Shown: positions 42,626 to 55,641 of the stretch, one piece after another
Position numbering within the stretch: position 1 is the first letter of the stretch
Layout: the number at the start of each line of letters is the position of its first letter
From: Proteles cristata cristata
Lineage: Eukaryota; Chordata; Mammalia; Carnivora; Hyaenidae
DNA length: 64,000 nucleotides
Assembly: GCA_017311185.1 (NCBI GenBank)
Contig: JAESUZ010001513.1
Span: 42,923 to 106,922, forward strand
Direction of reading: 5' to 3'
The notes under the pieces: generated by a model
What the model saw: only the letters and a program-made list of their open reading frames with translations
Told to the model about the DNA's origin: nothing
Databases searched by the model: none
Translations under genes and position numbers: made by a program

Positions 42626-43783
42626 AATTCTCTCTACTGTTCAAAAAATGAATCATAAGCATAAAATACTCTTTATGATAACATATTAAGGACAAATGCA
42701 GTAATATCACCCTTGAATAAAAACTTTCTTCACTTATGCATTTGTTCCAAATATGTAAGTTGAAGCCTATGACTGTGTACCTCTTTTGGTTATTTTAGAG
42801 GCTAAAAAAACTTGTATTTTTAATTGTTTCTAAAAGCTTTTTTCTAACAAGATAGATACCCTTACAAGTTATAATTGAACGTTTTGCTCATTTGTTACTT
42901 TTTATTCCTTTGCTTGACTTGCAACCCATCACATTTTGCTATTCCATAATGCTTATACTAGCATGTTTCCCACTTCTAATCTGCCGGCTTTAATATGTGG
43001 TGTGGTGAAAATCCAATTGCCTAGTCTTGTTCAAAGTATGTTTGGACTTCCTGTAAAGGAATGAAATAAATGATGGTATCCAGGGAGAATTATCTGTGAA
43101 AGAAATGCAAGAATATCAGTTTTTTGGCATTGGTTTTTGATTGCTCAGAGGACATTCTACTTTTTTCTTGTTTGTCTGTGTTTCTTCTATTTAGTTTTTC
43201 ATTTCACAGTAGGTATTCAAGCAGTTATCTTTGTTGTTTGAAGTCTTTATGTTTATTATTTTTATTTAAAAAATGATGTGGTAGAAAAGTTTACACATAT
43301 CATGGACTGGTATGGATAATGTATATCTGGAAAACATCAAAACAGTAAGTAGGTAGCTCTTAGAAAAACCAGTAGGAATGAAAAAAGTATTATTCCTCTA
43401 TGAAGGAAAACGATAATAGGTTTTCTTTCTAAAATCAGCAAACATGGAAAATAGAATTTGTAACAGTAGATTTTGACAGCTACCATTGGACATTTTTAGA
43501 AAAATGCCATATCACTATAAGGAAAAATTTTGTTGCTTCATTTTTGCTAATATGTATCTAATGCATTTTCAAGCATTTATTGAACATTTTATTGTTAATA
43601 GGTAAATATTTTTGCTGCTGTATCAGTCATATATTTTTGAATAAATTTTATGTTTTGTATTTGGTTGCAAATTTACTTGATACTGTCTTCCAACAGAGGT
43701 CTAAGTTTCATAAACTCAAATGTGTTCCCTTGACAGTGGCCCAGAGCAGCATTCTAGCAGAGTACTAGATGAGGATTGAAAGA
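42626..43783. other. AT-rich intergenic DNA
   Basis: No coding signature or repeat head seen. Confidence 0.4.
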
Positions 43784-43955
43784 CAAGCTGATTGAGCATC
43801 AGACTTGGACTCAGATCATGATCTTGCAAGTTCATGACTTCCCAGCTCCTCATGAGTTCACTGCTGTCAGCCTTTCAATGCAGGGACTGCTTCAGATCCT
43901 CTGTCCCTCTCTCTCTCACCCTACCCTCCTCTGTTTTCTCAAAATAAATAATTTT
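43784..43955 (+). mobile_element. Old, diverged CAN SINE
   Basis: ATTGAGCATCAGACTTGGACTCAGATCATGATCTTGCAAG and the CT-rich body with AAAATAAATAATTTTTGC match a degraded SINE. The 103-residue open frame across it is incidental. Confidence 0.8.
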
Positions 43956-44306
43956 TGCAAAGGAATGAAGAAAGGCCAGTATTGTGTATCTGTTTTGCCA
44001 AGTTGCTGTCTTGATGAGTTACGTTTTACCTTTGACCCTCAGGTTCTCACGTGGGTGACATTGATTGGTTCAGCATTTCCCAATTAAGTTCTAAAGCACC
44101 TGAGGGATGTGAAGAGCTGTTTTCAAACTAAAAAACAAAAGGATTAGAATAAAAGCAAATGTATTTAAGAGGTACTCTAAATTACATGCTTCCCTTTGCA
44201 GTGCTTCTCAGTTATTCTTTGGTTATTCTTCAGTATGACTATTTAATACGGTGCTACTAAACACACTTTTTTTTCCCCAAAGTGATTTAACCCTGGGACA
44301 ATTTTT

Positions 44307-44539
44307 ATTTTTATTTTTTAAAATTTTAATGTTTTATTTACTTCTGAGAGATAGTGAGAGAGAGACAGTGTGAGCAGGGGAGGGTCAGAGAGGGAGGGAG
44401 ACACAGAATCTGAAAAAATCTCCAGGCTCTGAGCTGGCTGTCCTCACAGAGCCCAATGCAGGGCTCGAACCCACGAACTGGGAGATCATGACCTGAGCTG
44501 AAGTCGGGCATTTAACCAACTGAGCCACCCAGGTGCCCT
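44307..44539 (-). mobile_element. CAN SINE, intermediate age
   Basis: Diverged TSD pair CCTGGGACAATTTTTA/CCTGGGATAATTTTAA. The head (CCACCCAGGTGCCC) is at the right end. Confidence 0.93.
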
Positions 44540-44599
44540 TCCTGGGATAATTTTAAAATGCAGCATTGAATAATTTGTTAATCCCTTTTGGGCTAAAAA

Positions 44600-45075
44600 A
44601 TTACCTAATTACGTTTGTGTATTGTATCAGTAACATAAAAAAATTACTATAAACTTGGTAGCTCAAAACAATACATATTTATTCATTATTTTACTGTTCT
44701 GTAAATTAGAACTCCAATGCGCGTCTCACTGGGTAAAAAGCAGGACATAGTCCATTTCTTGCCAGAAGGCTTCTAGAGACACCATGTATTTCTTGTCTCA
44801 TAGTTTCCTGAAACATCTTCAAAGTCCACAGCATTGCATCTCTGTAACCACGTAATTACATTTCCTTTTTGCTCTGAAATCTACTAGGAAAGTTTTACTA
44901 CTTTAACGGTCTATATAATTACTTTGTATTTATCAAAATAATCTATGAAACTCTCTTCACCTCCAGGTTATTAACTTGATCACAATGACACACTTCCATG
45001 GGAGAAGATGGCCACTTTCAGGGATTAGGGCTCAACACATTTGGAGGCCATTAAACTGCTGATCACACTGTTTGC
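44600..45075 (-). mobile_element. MaLR-type LTR, ancient
   Basis: It reads as a degraded reverse-complement LTR: GTATTGTATCAGTAACATAAAAAAATTACTATAAACTTGGTAGC, then AAAACAATACATATTTATT, CATTGCATCTCTGTAACCA and GGGATTAGGGCTCAACACATTTGGAGGCCATTAAACTGC. No TSD seen. Confidence 0.6.
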
Positions 45076-45759
45076 CCCATGAATCTTTCATTTCTCAGCA
45101 TTAAAGGGTATGGGGTAGAGCTGGGAAAAAACAAAACACAACTTGGGTGATTATCTTTGTTGTTACCTGCCACTGATTTGAAAAACTCTTGCACTATGAA
45201 ATGACTCTCTTGCAAGGAGTTTTATATTCTACATTTTCTTCACCAAAAGAATAATACAGTCCAACAACACAAAAGCCTCTTGAAATTCTATGAATCATTT
45301 TATTTTTATCTCTTTTTCTGATACAGACAGGATAATCTCCATGAAAGAACTAGACTTTGTATTATACTTTATTTTAATATGTAAATTTGTCATACTGGAT
45401 ATCAAATATTAGTTTCAAAACTGAAGCATAAAAGCAAAAAGTAAATGAGCTTATTTTATCATTTTGTTATAGCCATTACCTGGCTCAAAAATTTAAAAAA
45501 ATGAACACATTTTTCAAATTAAAAAATTATTTTTACACCACTAATAATCATCACTTTATAAAAGAAGTGGAAGAGTTTTTCTAATCACTATGTATCTGGC
45601 TTTTTAAGGCCCTTTATTAGAAAAGAAACACAAATTTCTCACCACTGATGATATGTTTATCTCCAAGAAAAGAATGAAATTAAAAAGTAAGTTTGCATTA
45701 ATTATTTTTCAAATCTTTTGGTTGGGCTCATGTTGTTTAAGATCTTTTGGGCTACATAT
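45076..45759. other. AT-rich intergenic DNA
   Basis: No feature recognised. Confidence 0.4.
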
Positions 45760-46016
45760 ATACTATAATATGGTACAGCAATTCCACTCTGCATAAGAAT
45801 GTTAAAAATACATGTTGACACAAAAACTTGTTCATGATTGGAGAAGCAGTATTAGAAATAATTAAAAGGTAAAAATAATCCAAATGTTCGTAAGCAGATA
45901 AATAAAATATACTCAGTAAAATCACAGAATGGAATATTATTCAGGCTTTAAAAGGACCATAGTAAAACATGGGTGGATGTTGAACATACTATGCGATATG
46001 AAAGAAGCCAGTCATA

Positions 46017-46237
46017 TGGGGCGCCTCGGTGGCTTAGTCGGTTGAGTCTCCGACTTTCGCTTAGGTCATGATCTCGAGGTTCGTGAGTTCAAGCCCCACG
46101 TCGGGCTCTGTGCTGACTGCCAGCCCAGAGCCTGGAGTCTGTTTCGGAGTCTGTGTTTCCCTCTCTCTCTGACCCTCCCCTGTTCACGCTGTCTCTCTCT
46201 CTCCTAGAAATAAATAAAGATTTAAAAAAAAAAAAAG
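46017..46237 (+). mobile_element. CAN SINE, young feliform subtype
   Basis: It has a perfect 16-bp TSD, AAAGAAGCCAGTCATA, at 46001-46016 and 46238-46253. Confidence 0.97.
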
Positions 46238-46467
46238 AAAGAAGCCAGTCATAAAGGCCATATTTAATTCATATGAAATACACAGAATAAGCAAATCCAT
46301 ACAAACAGAAAGAAGATTAGTGGTTTCCAGAGGTAAAGTTAGAGGCAATAAAAAGTGACTGCTTAATGGATGAGTTCTAGGGGATGATGAAAAAGTACTA
46401 GTATTGGATAATGAAGATAGTTGCAATGTACTGAGTACAATAAGAACTACTAAATTATACATTTTTA

Positions 46468-46690
46468 TTTTTTTAATGTATTTTTATTGTATTTATTTCT
46501 AGGAGAGAGAGAGAGAGACAGCATGAGCAGGGGAGGGTCAGAGAGAGAGGGAGTCACAGACTGAAACAGGCTCCAGGCTCCGAGCCGGCAGTCAGCACAG
46601 AGCCCGACGCGGGGCTTGAACCCACAAACCGCGAGATCATGATCTAAGTGAAACTCGGACGCTTAACCGACTAAGCCACCTAGGCGCCCC
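46468..46690 (-). mobile_element. CAN SINE, young feliform subtype
   Basis: It has a perfect 18-bp TSD, CTAAATTATACATTTTTA, at 46450-46467 and 46691-46708. Confidence 0.97.
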
Positions 46691-46763
46691 CTAAATTATA
46701 CATTTTTAAATGGTGAATTTTATTATTGTGAATTAGATTCCAATTTAAATTGTATCAGTTAAT

Positions 46764-47799
46764 GTTGGGACCTCCTCAAGATTAAAAGCTTCTGCACAGC
46801 CAAGGAAACAACCCAGAAAATTAGTAGGCAACCAACGGAATGGGAAAAGATAGTTGCAAATGACATATCAGATAAAGGGTTGATATCCAGAATCTACAAA
46901 GAACTCACCAAACTCCACGCCCGAAAAACAAACAACCCAGTGAAGAAATGGGCAGAAGATATGAACAGACACTTCTCCAAAGAGGACACCAGATGGCCAA
47001 CAGACACATGAAACGATGCTCAGCATTGCTCCTCATCAGGGAAATACAAATCAAAACCACACTGAGATACCACCTCACACCAGCCAGAGTGGCTAAAATG
47101 AGCCAATCAGAGAACTCTAGATGCTGGGAGGATGTGGAGAAACGGGCACCCTCCTACACTGTTGGTGGGAATGTAAACTGGTACAGCTCCTCTGGAAAAC
47201 AGTGTGGAGGTTCCTAAGGAAACTAACAATAGAACTCCCCAGTGACCCAGCAATAGCACTGCTAGGAATTTACCAAAGGGATACAGAAATGTTGATGCAT
47301 AGGAGCACAAGTACCCCAATGTTCATAGCAGCACTCTCCACAATAGCTAAAACCTGGAAAGAGCCTAAGTGTCCATCAACAGATGAATGAATCAAGAAGA
47401 TGTGGTTTATCTATACCATGGAATACTACATGGCAATGAGAAACAATGAAATCTGGCCATGTGTAGCAACATGGATGGACCTTGAGGGTGTTATGCTGAG
47501 CGAAATAAGTCAGGCAGGGAAAGACAAATATCATATGTGTGCACGTATAGGAGGATTAGGAGGAGCTTAACAGAGGACCAAGGGGGAGAAGAAGGGCAGA
47601 AATGGTGGGGGAAAGGGGGAGAGGCAAACCATGAGAGACTCTTGAATGCTGACAAAAACTGAGGACTGGTGGATGTTGGGGGGGAGGAGGAGTGGGCATT
47701 GAGGAGGGCACTTGTGGGGATGAGCACTGGGTGTTATGTGGAAACTAATTTGACAATAAACTACTTGTAAAAAAAATAATAATAAAGTATAAAAAAAAT
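46764..47799 (+). mobile_element. 5'-truncated young L1
   Basis: The last kilobase of L1 (ORF2 C-terminus and 3' UTR), closely matching the full-length copy at 30522. It has a perfect 17-bp TSD, AAATTGTATCAGTTAAT, at 46747-46763 and 47800-47816. Confidence 0.97.
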
Positions 47800-47851
47800 A
47801 AATTGTATCAGTTAATTATAACTCTCCCAACCTCTTTATTATACCCTATAT

Positions 47852-48102
47852 TTGTTTTAAAATTCTTTTAAATGTTTATTTATTTTGAGAGAGAGAGCAA
47901 AAAGTAGAAAGAGAGAGAGAGAAGGAGACAGAGAGAGAAGATGAGCAGAGAGAAAGAAAGGAGACACAGAATCCAAAGCATGTTCCAGGCTCTGAAGTGT
48001 CAGCACAGAGCCCAAAATGGGCCTCAAACCCACAATCTGCCAGATCATGACCTGAGCTGAAGTCAGACTCAGATACTTAACTGACTGAGTCACCCAGGTG
48101 CC
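47852..48102 (-). mobile_element. CAN SINE, older subtype
   Basis: A T-rich start, GA-rich body, GATCATGACCTGAGCTGAAGTC and terminal GAGTCACCCAGGTGCCC. Short TSD ATTATAC..TATAT-like. Confidence 0.9.
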
Positions 48103-48199
48103 CTATTATACTATATGTTATAACTTATAAAAACAAGTTCTGGTAAGCTTCCTTGCTTAAAGCATTATCAGCAAAAAATTCCTGAGAAAGACCAGACAC

Positions 48200-49640
48200 T
48201 GAACTTTCTAGACAAGTTTTTTTTAAAACAATTGCCTTAAAGGTACCAAAAGAATAAAAGGAAGAAGACATTGGGGAACCCAAGTACACAACATGAACAA
48301 AATAAAAATATCAATAAAGTTAGACAACAAATGAACTCACAATGAAATTCTGGAGTGGAAAAGAACAATAGCTGTAGTTAAAAAAAATCAGTAGATGTAT
48401 TCAAAAATCAGATTAGAAGGAGCAGGAAAAAATATTTAATAAGCTTAAAAGGAGAAAAATAGAAATACATTTGAGAAACAAAAATGATTGATGAAAAGAA
48501 CAGAACTTAGGAGACCTAAAGACACTGTCATGTGGGCTCACATAGAGATTGTAGGAGTTCCAATACAGAAGAGAAAAAGATTGGGGAGAGGATAATTCCT
48601 TGTGGCAATAATGGATGAAAACTTCCCAGATTAGATGAACATGAATATAAACACTCAAAACCTTAACAAGCTTCAAAGAGATACACACTGACATTATATT
48701 CTATCAGAATCTCACTTTAAAAAAAAAAATGAGTATACAATAATTCCTCTTAAAATTCAAATAAAATGTCAAGAGACTAAAACAAAACTATCTTGAAAAG
48801 GAAGAAGAGGGTCAGAAACATTGCATTCCTAAATCAAAACTTACCATAAAATGATAGTTATGAAAACAGTATGGTAGTGGCATTAACACAAATACAAATC
48901 AATAAATTAGAACAGAAAGACAAGATATGAATCTCACATATGTGATCAAGTAAGTCTTGTCATAGTTTTCTCATTACCCAATGTGTAAACAACAGTTTTA
49001 TCCAAAAATAATGCCGAAAAACTGCAATGCATGCAAAAGAACAAAGTTGGAACCTTAATTTAAGACATATACAAAAATTGGTTTTAAAGAAGAGATCAAA
49101 GTTCTGAGATGCCTATGGGTCTCAGTAAGTTAAGCACCCAACTTGGGCTCAGGTCATGATCTGATGGTTTCTGGGTTTAAGCCTGACATCGGGCTCTGTG
49201 CTGACAGCTCAGAGCCTGGAGCCCGTTTCAGATTCTGTGTCTCCCTCTCTCTCTGACCCTCCCCTGTTTGCACTTGTGTCGCTCTCTCAAAAATAAATAA
49301 ATACTAACTTCTTAAGAAAAAATTCAAAGTCCTAAATATAGAAGATAAAATTATAAAACTAGGGAAAAATCTTCCCAGCTTTGGTGTTGGCAATGATTTC
49401 CTGACATGATATCAAAAGAATAGGCAGCTACAAAATAGAAAAATTGGACTTTATTGAAAACTAAAGATGTATGTGCATGAAGGGTCACTATGCACAGAGT
49501 GAAAAATGGAAGAAATCCACAAAATGGAAGAAAATACTTGCTAACCACATCTTAAAGTAGTTTAATACAGATATACAGAATACTTACAGAGCTCCAAAAA
49601 TCAAACAGGAATAAAATTCAATTAAACAATGGAACTCATT
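48200..49640 (+). mobile_element. Ancient L1, ORF1 and ORF2 scraps
   Basis: About 48240-48720 resembles old L1 ORF1 (AAAATGATTGATGAAAAGAACAGA, GACCTAAAGACACTGT, GGATGAAAACTTCCCAGA). About 48840-49640 resembles ORF2 3' DNA (AAACAGTATGGTAGTGGCAT, ACTGCAATGCATGCAAAAGA). Split by the SINE at 49108. Not codable. Confidence 0.7.
49108..49320 (+). mobile_element. CAN SINE, older
   Basis: Diverged head ATGCCTATGGGTCTCAGTAAG, body CTGACAGCTCAGAGCCTGG and tail AAATAAATAAATACT. TSD TCAAAGTTCT/TTCAAAGTCCT. Confidence 0.9.
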
Positions 49641-50007
49641 CCTCAGGAGGGAGGGATGATGGTGGAATAGGAGAAACTTAAGGTCATTTCACCCATTTCA
49701 TTCAACTAGGTAACATTTGCATTAGTATATACAACCCAGACATCTATCTGAACTAACAAAACAAATTCAGTAGAGAAGAGGCTATACTGAAGAAAATAGG
49801 TACGGTAGAGACCCAATAGGCAACTAAATGGACCATGGCCCTTCCATGGGAGGGAGCAAGTCATGGGCACAGCAAAAGGAGATAAATAGAATAACACACC
49901 AGAAATCCCACTTAGGGAAGATAATTCTCGTATATTTGGCTTTGAAAACCAGAGGAAGCAAATTTCATGATCTCTTACAATTAAAGAGATGTAAAGCCCA
50001 GACTTTT

Positions 50008-50424
50008 TTTCTTTTTAATAGTTTATTGTCAAGTTGGTTTCCATATAACACCCTGTGCTCATCCCCACAAGTGCCCTCCTCCATGCCCATAACCCCCTTC
50101 CCCTCCCTCCCACCCTCATCAGCCCTCAGTTTGTTCTTAACATTCAAGAGTCTCTCATGGTTTGCCTCTCTCCCTTTCCCCCACTATTTTTCCCCTTCTT
50201 TTCCCTCATGGTCCTCCGTTAAGTTCCTCCTAATCCTCCTATACACTTAAACATATGCTTGATGTATTTCACTCAGCATAACACCCTCAAGGTCTATCCA
50301 TGTTGCTACACGTGGCCAGATTTCATTCTTTCTCATTGCCATGTAGTATTCCATGGTATAGATAAACCACATCTTCTTGATTCATTCATCAGTTGATGGA
50401 CATTTAGGCTCTTTCCATATTTTA
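50008..50424 (-). mobile_element. 5'-truncated young L1 (3' end only)
   Basis: The reverse complement of the L1 3' UTR (AGTTTATTGTCAAGTTGG) and ORF2 end. The TSD AAAGCCCAGACTTTT/AAAGCCAGGACTTTT at 49993-50007 and 50425-50439 has a few differences. About 420 bp. Confidence 0.93.
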
Positions 50425-51840
50425 AAGCCAGGACTTTTAAAAACCAACAGGCTTGGTTATGGGGAATCCTATGGGTAAGAAAACACAGAGTGCCTGCCCT
50501 TAAATACACTAACACCACTAACAGCTTCACAGAGATACCACATAGAAGTAAGAGTCTGAAAAATTCCTCGAGCATTAGGGAGGGAGAATAATCTACAAAT
50601 CTCAGTGTATGTCCCAGAGAGACAATGTTTACTGATGGACTTCTCTAGGAATAAAGGAACTGGAACTGCATTATCTTCCTCTCTTCCCAGTATCAGCACA
50701 TGGCCACCTTCAGAAATGAGTAACATGCCTATGTTCACTACCTAACTTTCTTATATTAAGCCCTGACCCTGAGATCCAGGCTTGCCTTAGTCCTAGTGCT
50801 GTGAGTCCCCTCTCACTGTCCTCTCCAAGACTTTGCCTTCACTGTATCTCCTAACCCATAACCTTTTACCACATCAGTAGTAGTAGTAGTAGTCTCTTTT
50901 CTACAAAAGACATTATTAAAACTGTGTCCCACCCCAGGTGGTCCAGTCACACAGTAGCATGTTCCCTCTGCTCTGTACACAAAGCTTGTGGGCACTGCAG
51001 GTTCTACTCCTGTGTCTTCTTCCTGGCTAGAGATAATTAAAAGTGGAGCCACAAACCTGATGGTGAGTAAGCAGTCCAACAGGGGCCAGTGCCACTACAA
51101 AGTGACTCCTTTCCTGGGGTTAACAATAGACAACCACACACTCCATGTTCCCCAAGAGCAGGCTGGTGACAGAGAATGTCACTGAATGAAGCAGTACTAA
51201 CCAATTAAAACTTCTGAGGGGAAAAATACTCTAAAATAACCTGTAGTCTTGTTCTAGTGTATCTCTGGCAAATACATGGTCTGACCAACTCAAGCCTCAG
51301 GTAGCCTCAGACTGATCAACTAATACCATAGGGAGCAAACCTTGCACATAAGAGGTCAAGAAAGCCATTGCAGATGACTGGAGTAAAGGCAAAAGCACCC
51401 AATACAACAGCAAGATGCAGACTAATACATAGAAGACACCCCACAGGTGCCAGGTTCAGATGAACAGAAGACATCACACTGCAGGGTACTAGAGGACCAC
51501 TAATTTGAAGAGTAGATATAGCTGACTTGCCTAACACTGAGAATAAGACATGGAAAATTAGACAAACTTGGCAGGGAGAGGATTATGTCCCAAATGAAAG
51601 AATATGACAAAATCACAACAAGAGACCTAAATAAACAAATAAAAGTAACATGTCTGAATTTAAGAGAATTTAAGGTAATGATCATAAAAATATTTACTGG
51701 AGGACACCAAAGAATCTTGCCATTTTCTTGAACATGGATGGAACTGGAGGGTATTATACTAAGTGAAATAATTCATTCAGAGAAAGAGAGATAATCATAA
51801 GATTTCACTCCTACGTGGAATTTAAAAAACAAAATAGATT

Positions 51841-52075
51841 GGGGCCCCTGGGTGGCTTAGACAGTTAAGCGTCCGACTTTCGACTTTTGCTTAGGTCATG
51901 ATCTCACGGTTCGTGGGTTCGAGCCCTGCATCGGGCTCTGTGCTGACTGCCAGCTCAGAGCCTGGAGCCTGTTTCAGTCTGTGACTCCCTCTCTCTCTGA
52001 CCCTCCCCTGTTCACGCTGTCTCTCTCTCTCTCTCTCCTAGAAATAAATAAAACATTAAAAACAAAAAGAAAAAC
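51841..52075 (+). mobile_element. CAN SINE, young feliform subtype
   Basis: Complete head and body. A 6-10-bp local duplication (CGACTTT CGACTTT at about 51876-51890) occurs in the head. TSD about CAAAATAGAT (ends 51839 and 52088). Confidence 0.93.
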
Positions 52076-52449
52076 CACCCAAAATAGATGAACATATGAA
52101 AAGGGAAGGAAAAATAAGACAAAACAGAGAGGGAGGCAAACCATAAGAGACTCTTAAATAAAGTAAACTGGATTGCTGGAGAGGGGGTGGAGCAGGGGAT
52201 GAGCTAAATGAGTGATGGGCATTAAGGACACTTGTTAGTATGAGCACTGGGTGTCATATGTAAGAGATGGATCACTGAGTTATACTTCTGAAACCAATAC
52301 TACACTATTACGTTAAGTAACTTAAGTTTAAATAAACTTTTAAAAAGATGAACAAATAAAACCAAATAGAAACAGAAGAAAGTAAATAATAAGGATTAGA
52401 ACAGAGATAAATAATATAGAAACTAAAAATAACAAGAAGAAAAACAACG

Positions 52450-53960
52450 ATCAAGAATAGGAAGATCAGTCATTTGGGAGAAAATGGTAGAGGAATTTTA
52501 GGACCAGAAACTTTCATTGTAACACACACATTACTAAATAGCTATCAAATCATTCTAAATACCCCAGAAATAAACCTGGAGTCTGACCAAACAAATTCTA
52601 CAGCTGAAGGGATGGAAAGGACACATCAAAGAAAGTAGGAAGCATGGAGACCTTCCTTGGGGAGAAATATATAGTGGATGTGACAGACAAGAGGGATCTT
52701 TGATTATAGGGAAAGGTGAGAGAGAAGAGCACACAGGGGAGCAGACAAACATTACATTTCTTGGGGCGCCTGGGTGGCTTAGTCGGTTAAGCGTCTGACT
52801 TTCGCTTAGGTCATGATCTCGCGGTTCGTGGGTTCGAGCCCCGCGTCGGGCTCTGTGCTGACTGCCAGCTCAGAGCCTGGAGCCTGTTTCAGTCTGTGAC
52901 TCCCTCTCTCTCTGACCCTCCCCTGCTCACTCTGTCTCCTAGAAATAATTTTAAAAAAAAAGCTTAAAAAAAAAAGAATTACATTTCTTAAAGGCATTGA
53001 CTGGGAAAATTAGAGGGACTAAATTTTATTCAGTTTTGCAACCAGCTGGGTTTAAGGCCTAGAGTTGTAAAGGCTTGGCTGGGATAGAGCCTATAGGGCA
53101 TTAACCTACTTCTGGAGAGAAGGCAGGCAAGCATGCCAGAAGCCAACAGTGTGTAAACAGTGATCTAAAGCATGCCTGGAGCACACAGGAGTAGATTGGT
53201 CACACTTCCTGGACTACATCCTTGGGAATTGGTATTCATGGAGAAAGTTCTCTGGAAACAAAGGAACCAGCTCATGCCACTTCCCTCTCTTGACTCAGCA
53301 TAAACATACAGCCATTTGCTGGAGGTAATGCAGCACAGACACTGGTTGTCTAACTTGCTTATTAAGTCTCACCTCCTATATTGTGACACAACTGCACTGT
53401 CAATCAAGTTTGTTCCAGTCCCATCACAGCAGGTCCCTTCTGATTTTTAGACCAGAACAAATCTCACCCACTACACATTTATAGCAGCAGTATCAACAAT
53501 AGCCAAATTATGGCAAGAGCCCAAATCTCTACCAACTGGAGATACAAACAATGTTATATAATGCAATATTACTAAGCCATCAAAAATAATGGGATATTGC
53601 CAGTTGCAACAACATGGGTGGAGCTAGAATATTCTATGCTAAGCAAAATAAGTCAGTTACAGAAACACAAAAATATTATTTCACTCATGTGGAATTTAAG
53701 AAACGCAACAGATGAACATGGTGGGGGTTATGGAGAGACAGTGAGAGCCAAATCAGTCAACAAACTTTAACTACAGAGAACAAACTATTGGTTACAGGGG
53801 TGGTGGTGGATGGAGGTATGAGTTAAGTAGATGATGGAAATTAAGGACGGTACTTATAATGAGCACTGGGTATGTATGGAACTGTTGGGTCACTAAATTG
53901 TACACATAAAGCTAATATTACAGTTTAACTATAAAGAAAATTTAAATAAAAACCATTTCT
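52450..53960 (+). mobile_element. Second older L1 with 5' UTR joined to 3' end
   Basis: 5' UTR-type DNA starts near 52470 (GGGAGAAAATGGTAGAGG) and runs to about 53458. It then joins ORF2-end DNA (ATTTATAGCAGCAGTATCAACAATAGCC) and the 3' UTR to about 53955. The SINE at 52763 lies inside. The body of the element is missing, as in the neighbour at 49641. Confidence 0.65.
52763..52977 (+). mobile_element. CAN SINE, young feliform subtype
   Basis: It has a perfect 12-bp TSD, ATTACATTTCTT, at 52751-52762 and 52978-52989. The tail contains AGCTT between two A runs. Confidence 0.97.
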
Positions 53961-55422
53961 GAAAGGAGAAAAAAGAGTTCAGGAGAAGGACAGGTAGAGG
54001 AGGCCAAGAGCTGACCATATTTCACTGATTTCTGCCTTTTTCATCATCAGATTCTGCTTGAAACCACCAACACAGCCACTCCTTCCAAGATGGAATCTCT
54101 GATCCTGTTCTGTGTGTTCATGTGAATCACACAGACAGAGATCCTCAGCTGAAGGAAGAGGAAAACTACCTTGGCAATAATGAAAAATGTGTACTAAACA
54201 TTATCTGTGATCACAGATTCTTCTTAGAAAAGCTATGTTCGGTGTCACCTTGTCTTGGTTTAGTTGTAGGGTGAGATGAAGCCTGTCCTCCCTTCCTTCT
54301 ACAGGTAGCTTTGGTGGGACTCAAGAGGCCTGTTTCTCTTTCAAAACACAAACCAGCAAAAAACCAAAACAACGAAAAAAACCCAAACCAAAATAAAAAA
54401 CGTTCTTTCACCAGAATCATAGTGGTCTCAAGGCTGAAGCCACTTCCTTGAATGGTTTTTGCTGAAAATATCTGAAAGCCACAAATGTCCTCAGTAACCA
54501 GAGTAAAGGACCAATATTGGGAGTTATCAAAGGCCAAAAGGCCTTGGAAGAAAGCTCTGGCAATGCAGATAGATTGGAAAAATAAGAGATTGAAAACCCA
54601 CGTGGAATAAAGAGAGTTGAGAACTCGATATACATGCTGAGGCTGGAGAAAGGCTTAGGAAAAGACATGAGAAAATTCCATGTTTTTAACACTGATTTGG
54701 AAGATCTGTGCAAGCAGAAACTGAAGTTTAAACAAAGTTTGCAACTCTCTAGCTAAGAGCTGACAGAATGTCACATTTCAATAATAGCCTGTAAACAGTG
54801 GAAGAATATTTTTCTTTATTTTTCCTGTTCCTTTTAGGTATTTTCTTATACTCTAGGCAGTTAGATAAACCCCAACAAAGCACGAGTTAAGCTTTAAATT
54901 AATGAAACACAGAATTCAATAGTTACATGTGACAATTGATATAGATTTTACAAAAATAGTTTAGAAACCCATTAAACAACCTAAGCAAACAATATGACAA
55001 AATGAGGAGTAAAACAAACCCAGACAACAAAAACAACTGGATTTCTAGAATTGTCTCATTACAATATTCAAAATATTCAGTTTTCTACAAAACTGATGAG
55101 ATATGAGAAGAAACACAAAACTGTGGTATTTTGCAAGGGAAAAAGAATCCTTTAACAGCACAAATAATGAGTTTAATAGACATAGACTTTAAATTACTGC
55201 TCAAAATATGCTCAAAAGTTAAAGGAAATTATGGACAAAACACTACAGAAGCACTATTTTTATATTTATCTGCTATTACTTGCATAGGGCCTTATAAATA
55301 GAACAAATTAAATAAACGTATTAAAATTACTAACCCATTTACTTATATAATGTTTATCATATTATAAATAATTGCATCAAAGTATTCAGTGAATAATAAA
55401 AACAGATCACAAAAGAAAAGGA
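53961..55422. other. Intergenic DNA, unassigned
   Basis: Short antisense frames (54211-54713) show no family resemblance. Nothing convincing found. Confidence 0.4.
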
Positions 55423-55641
55423 AGAAGAGTCTTTTTTTTTTTTTACAAACAGTTTATTGTCAAATTAGTTTCCACATAACACCCAGTGCTCATCCCCACA
55501 AGTGTCCTCCTCCATGCCCACCCCTCCTCCCCCCCACCTCCGCCAGTCCTCAGTTTTTGTCAGCATTCAAGAGTCTCTCATGGTTTGCCTCTCTCCCTCT
55601 CCCCCACCATTTCGGCCCTTCTTCTCCCCCTTGGTCCTCTG

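Larger units (their letters stand above)
45760..46763 (+). mobile_element. Old L1 3' end, interrupted by two SINEs
   Basis: ORF2-end and 3' UTR-like DNA (TACAGCAATTCCACTCTGC, AATGGAATATTATTCAGGC, GGTGAATTTTATTATTGTGAATTAGA). It is split by a plus SINE (46017) and a minus SINE (46468). A younger L1 is inserted at its 3' edge (46764). Confidence 0.8.
49641..52345 (+). mobile_element. Older L1: 5' UTR joined to 3' end, internally deleted
   Basis: It begins with an L1-like 5' end (GGGATGATGGTGGAATAGG), followed by about 1.6 kb of 5' UTR-type DNA and the start of ORF1 (to about 51705). It then passes directly into ORF2-end and 3' UTR DNA (AACATGGATGGAACTGGAGG) ending near 52345. About 4-5 kb of ORF1/ORF2 is missing. 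It is interrupted by a young antisense L1 fragment (50008-50424) and a SINE (51841-52075), and carries a (TAG)n run at about 50875-50894. Confidence 0.7.
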
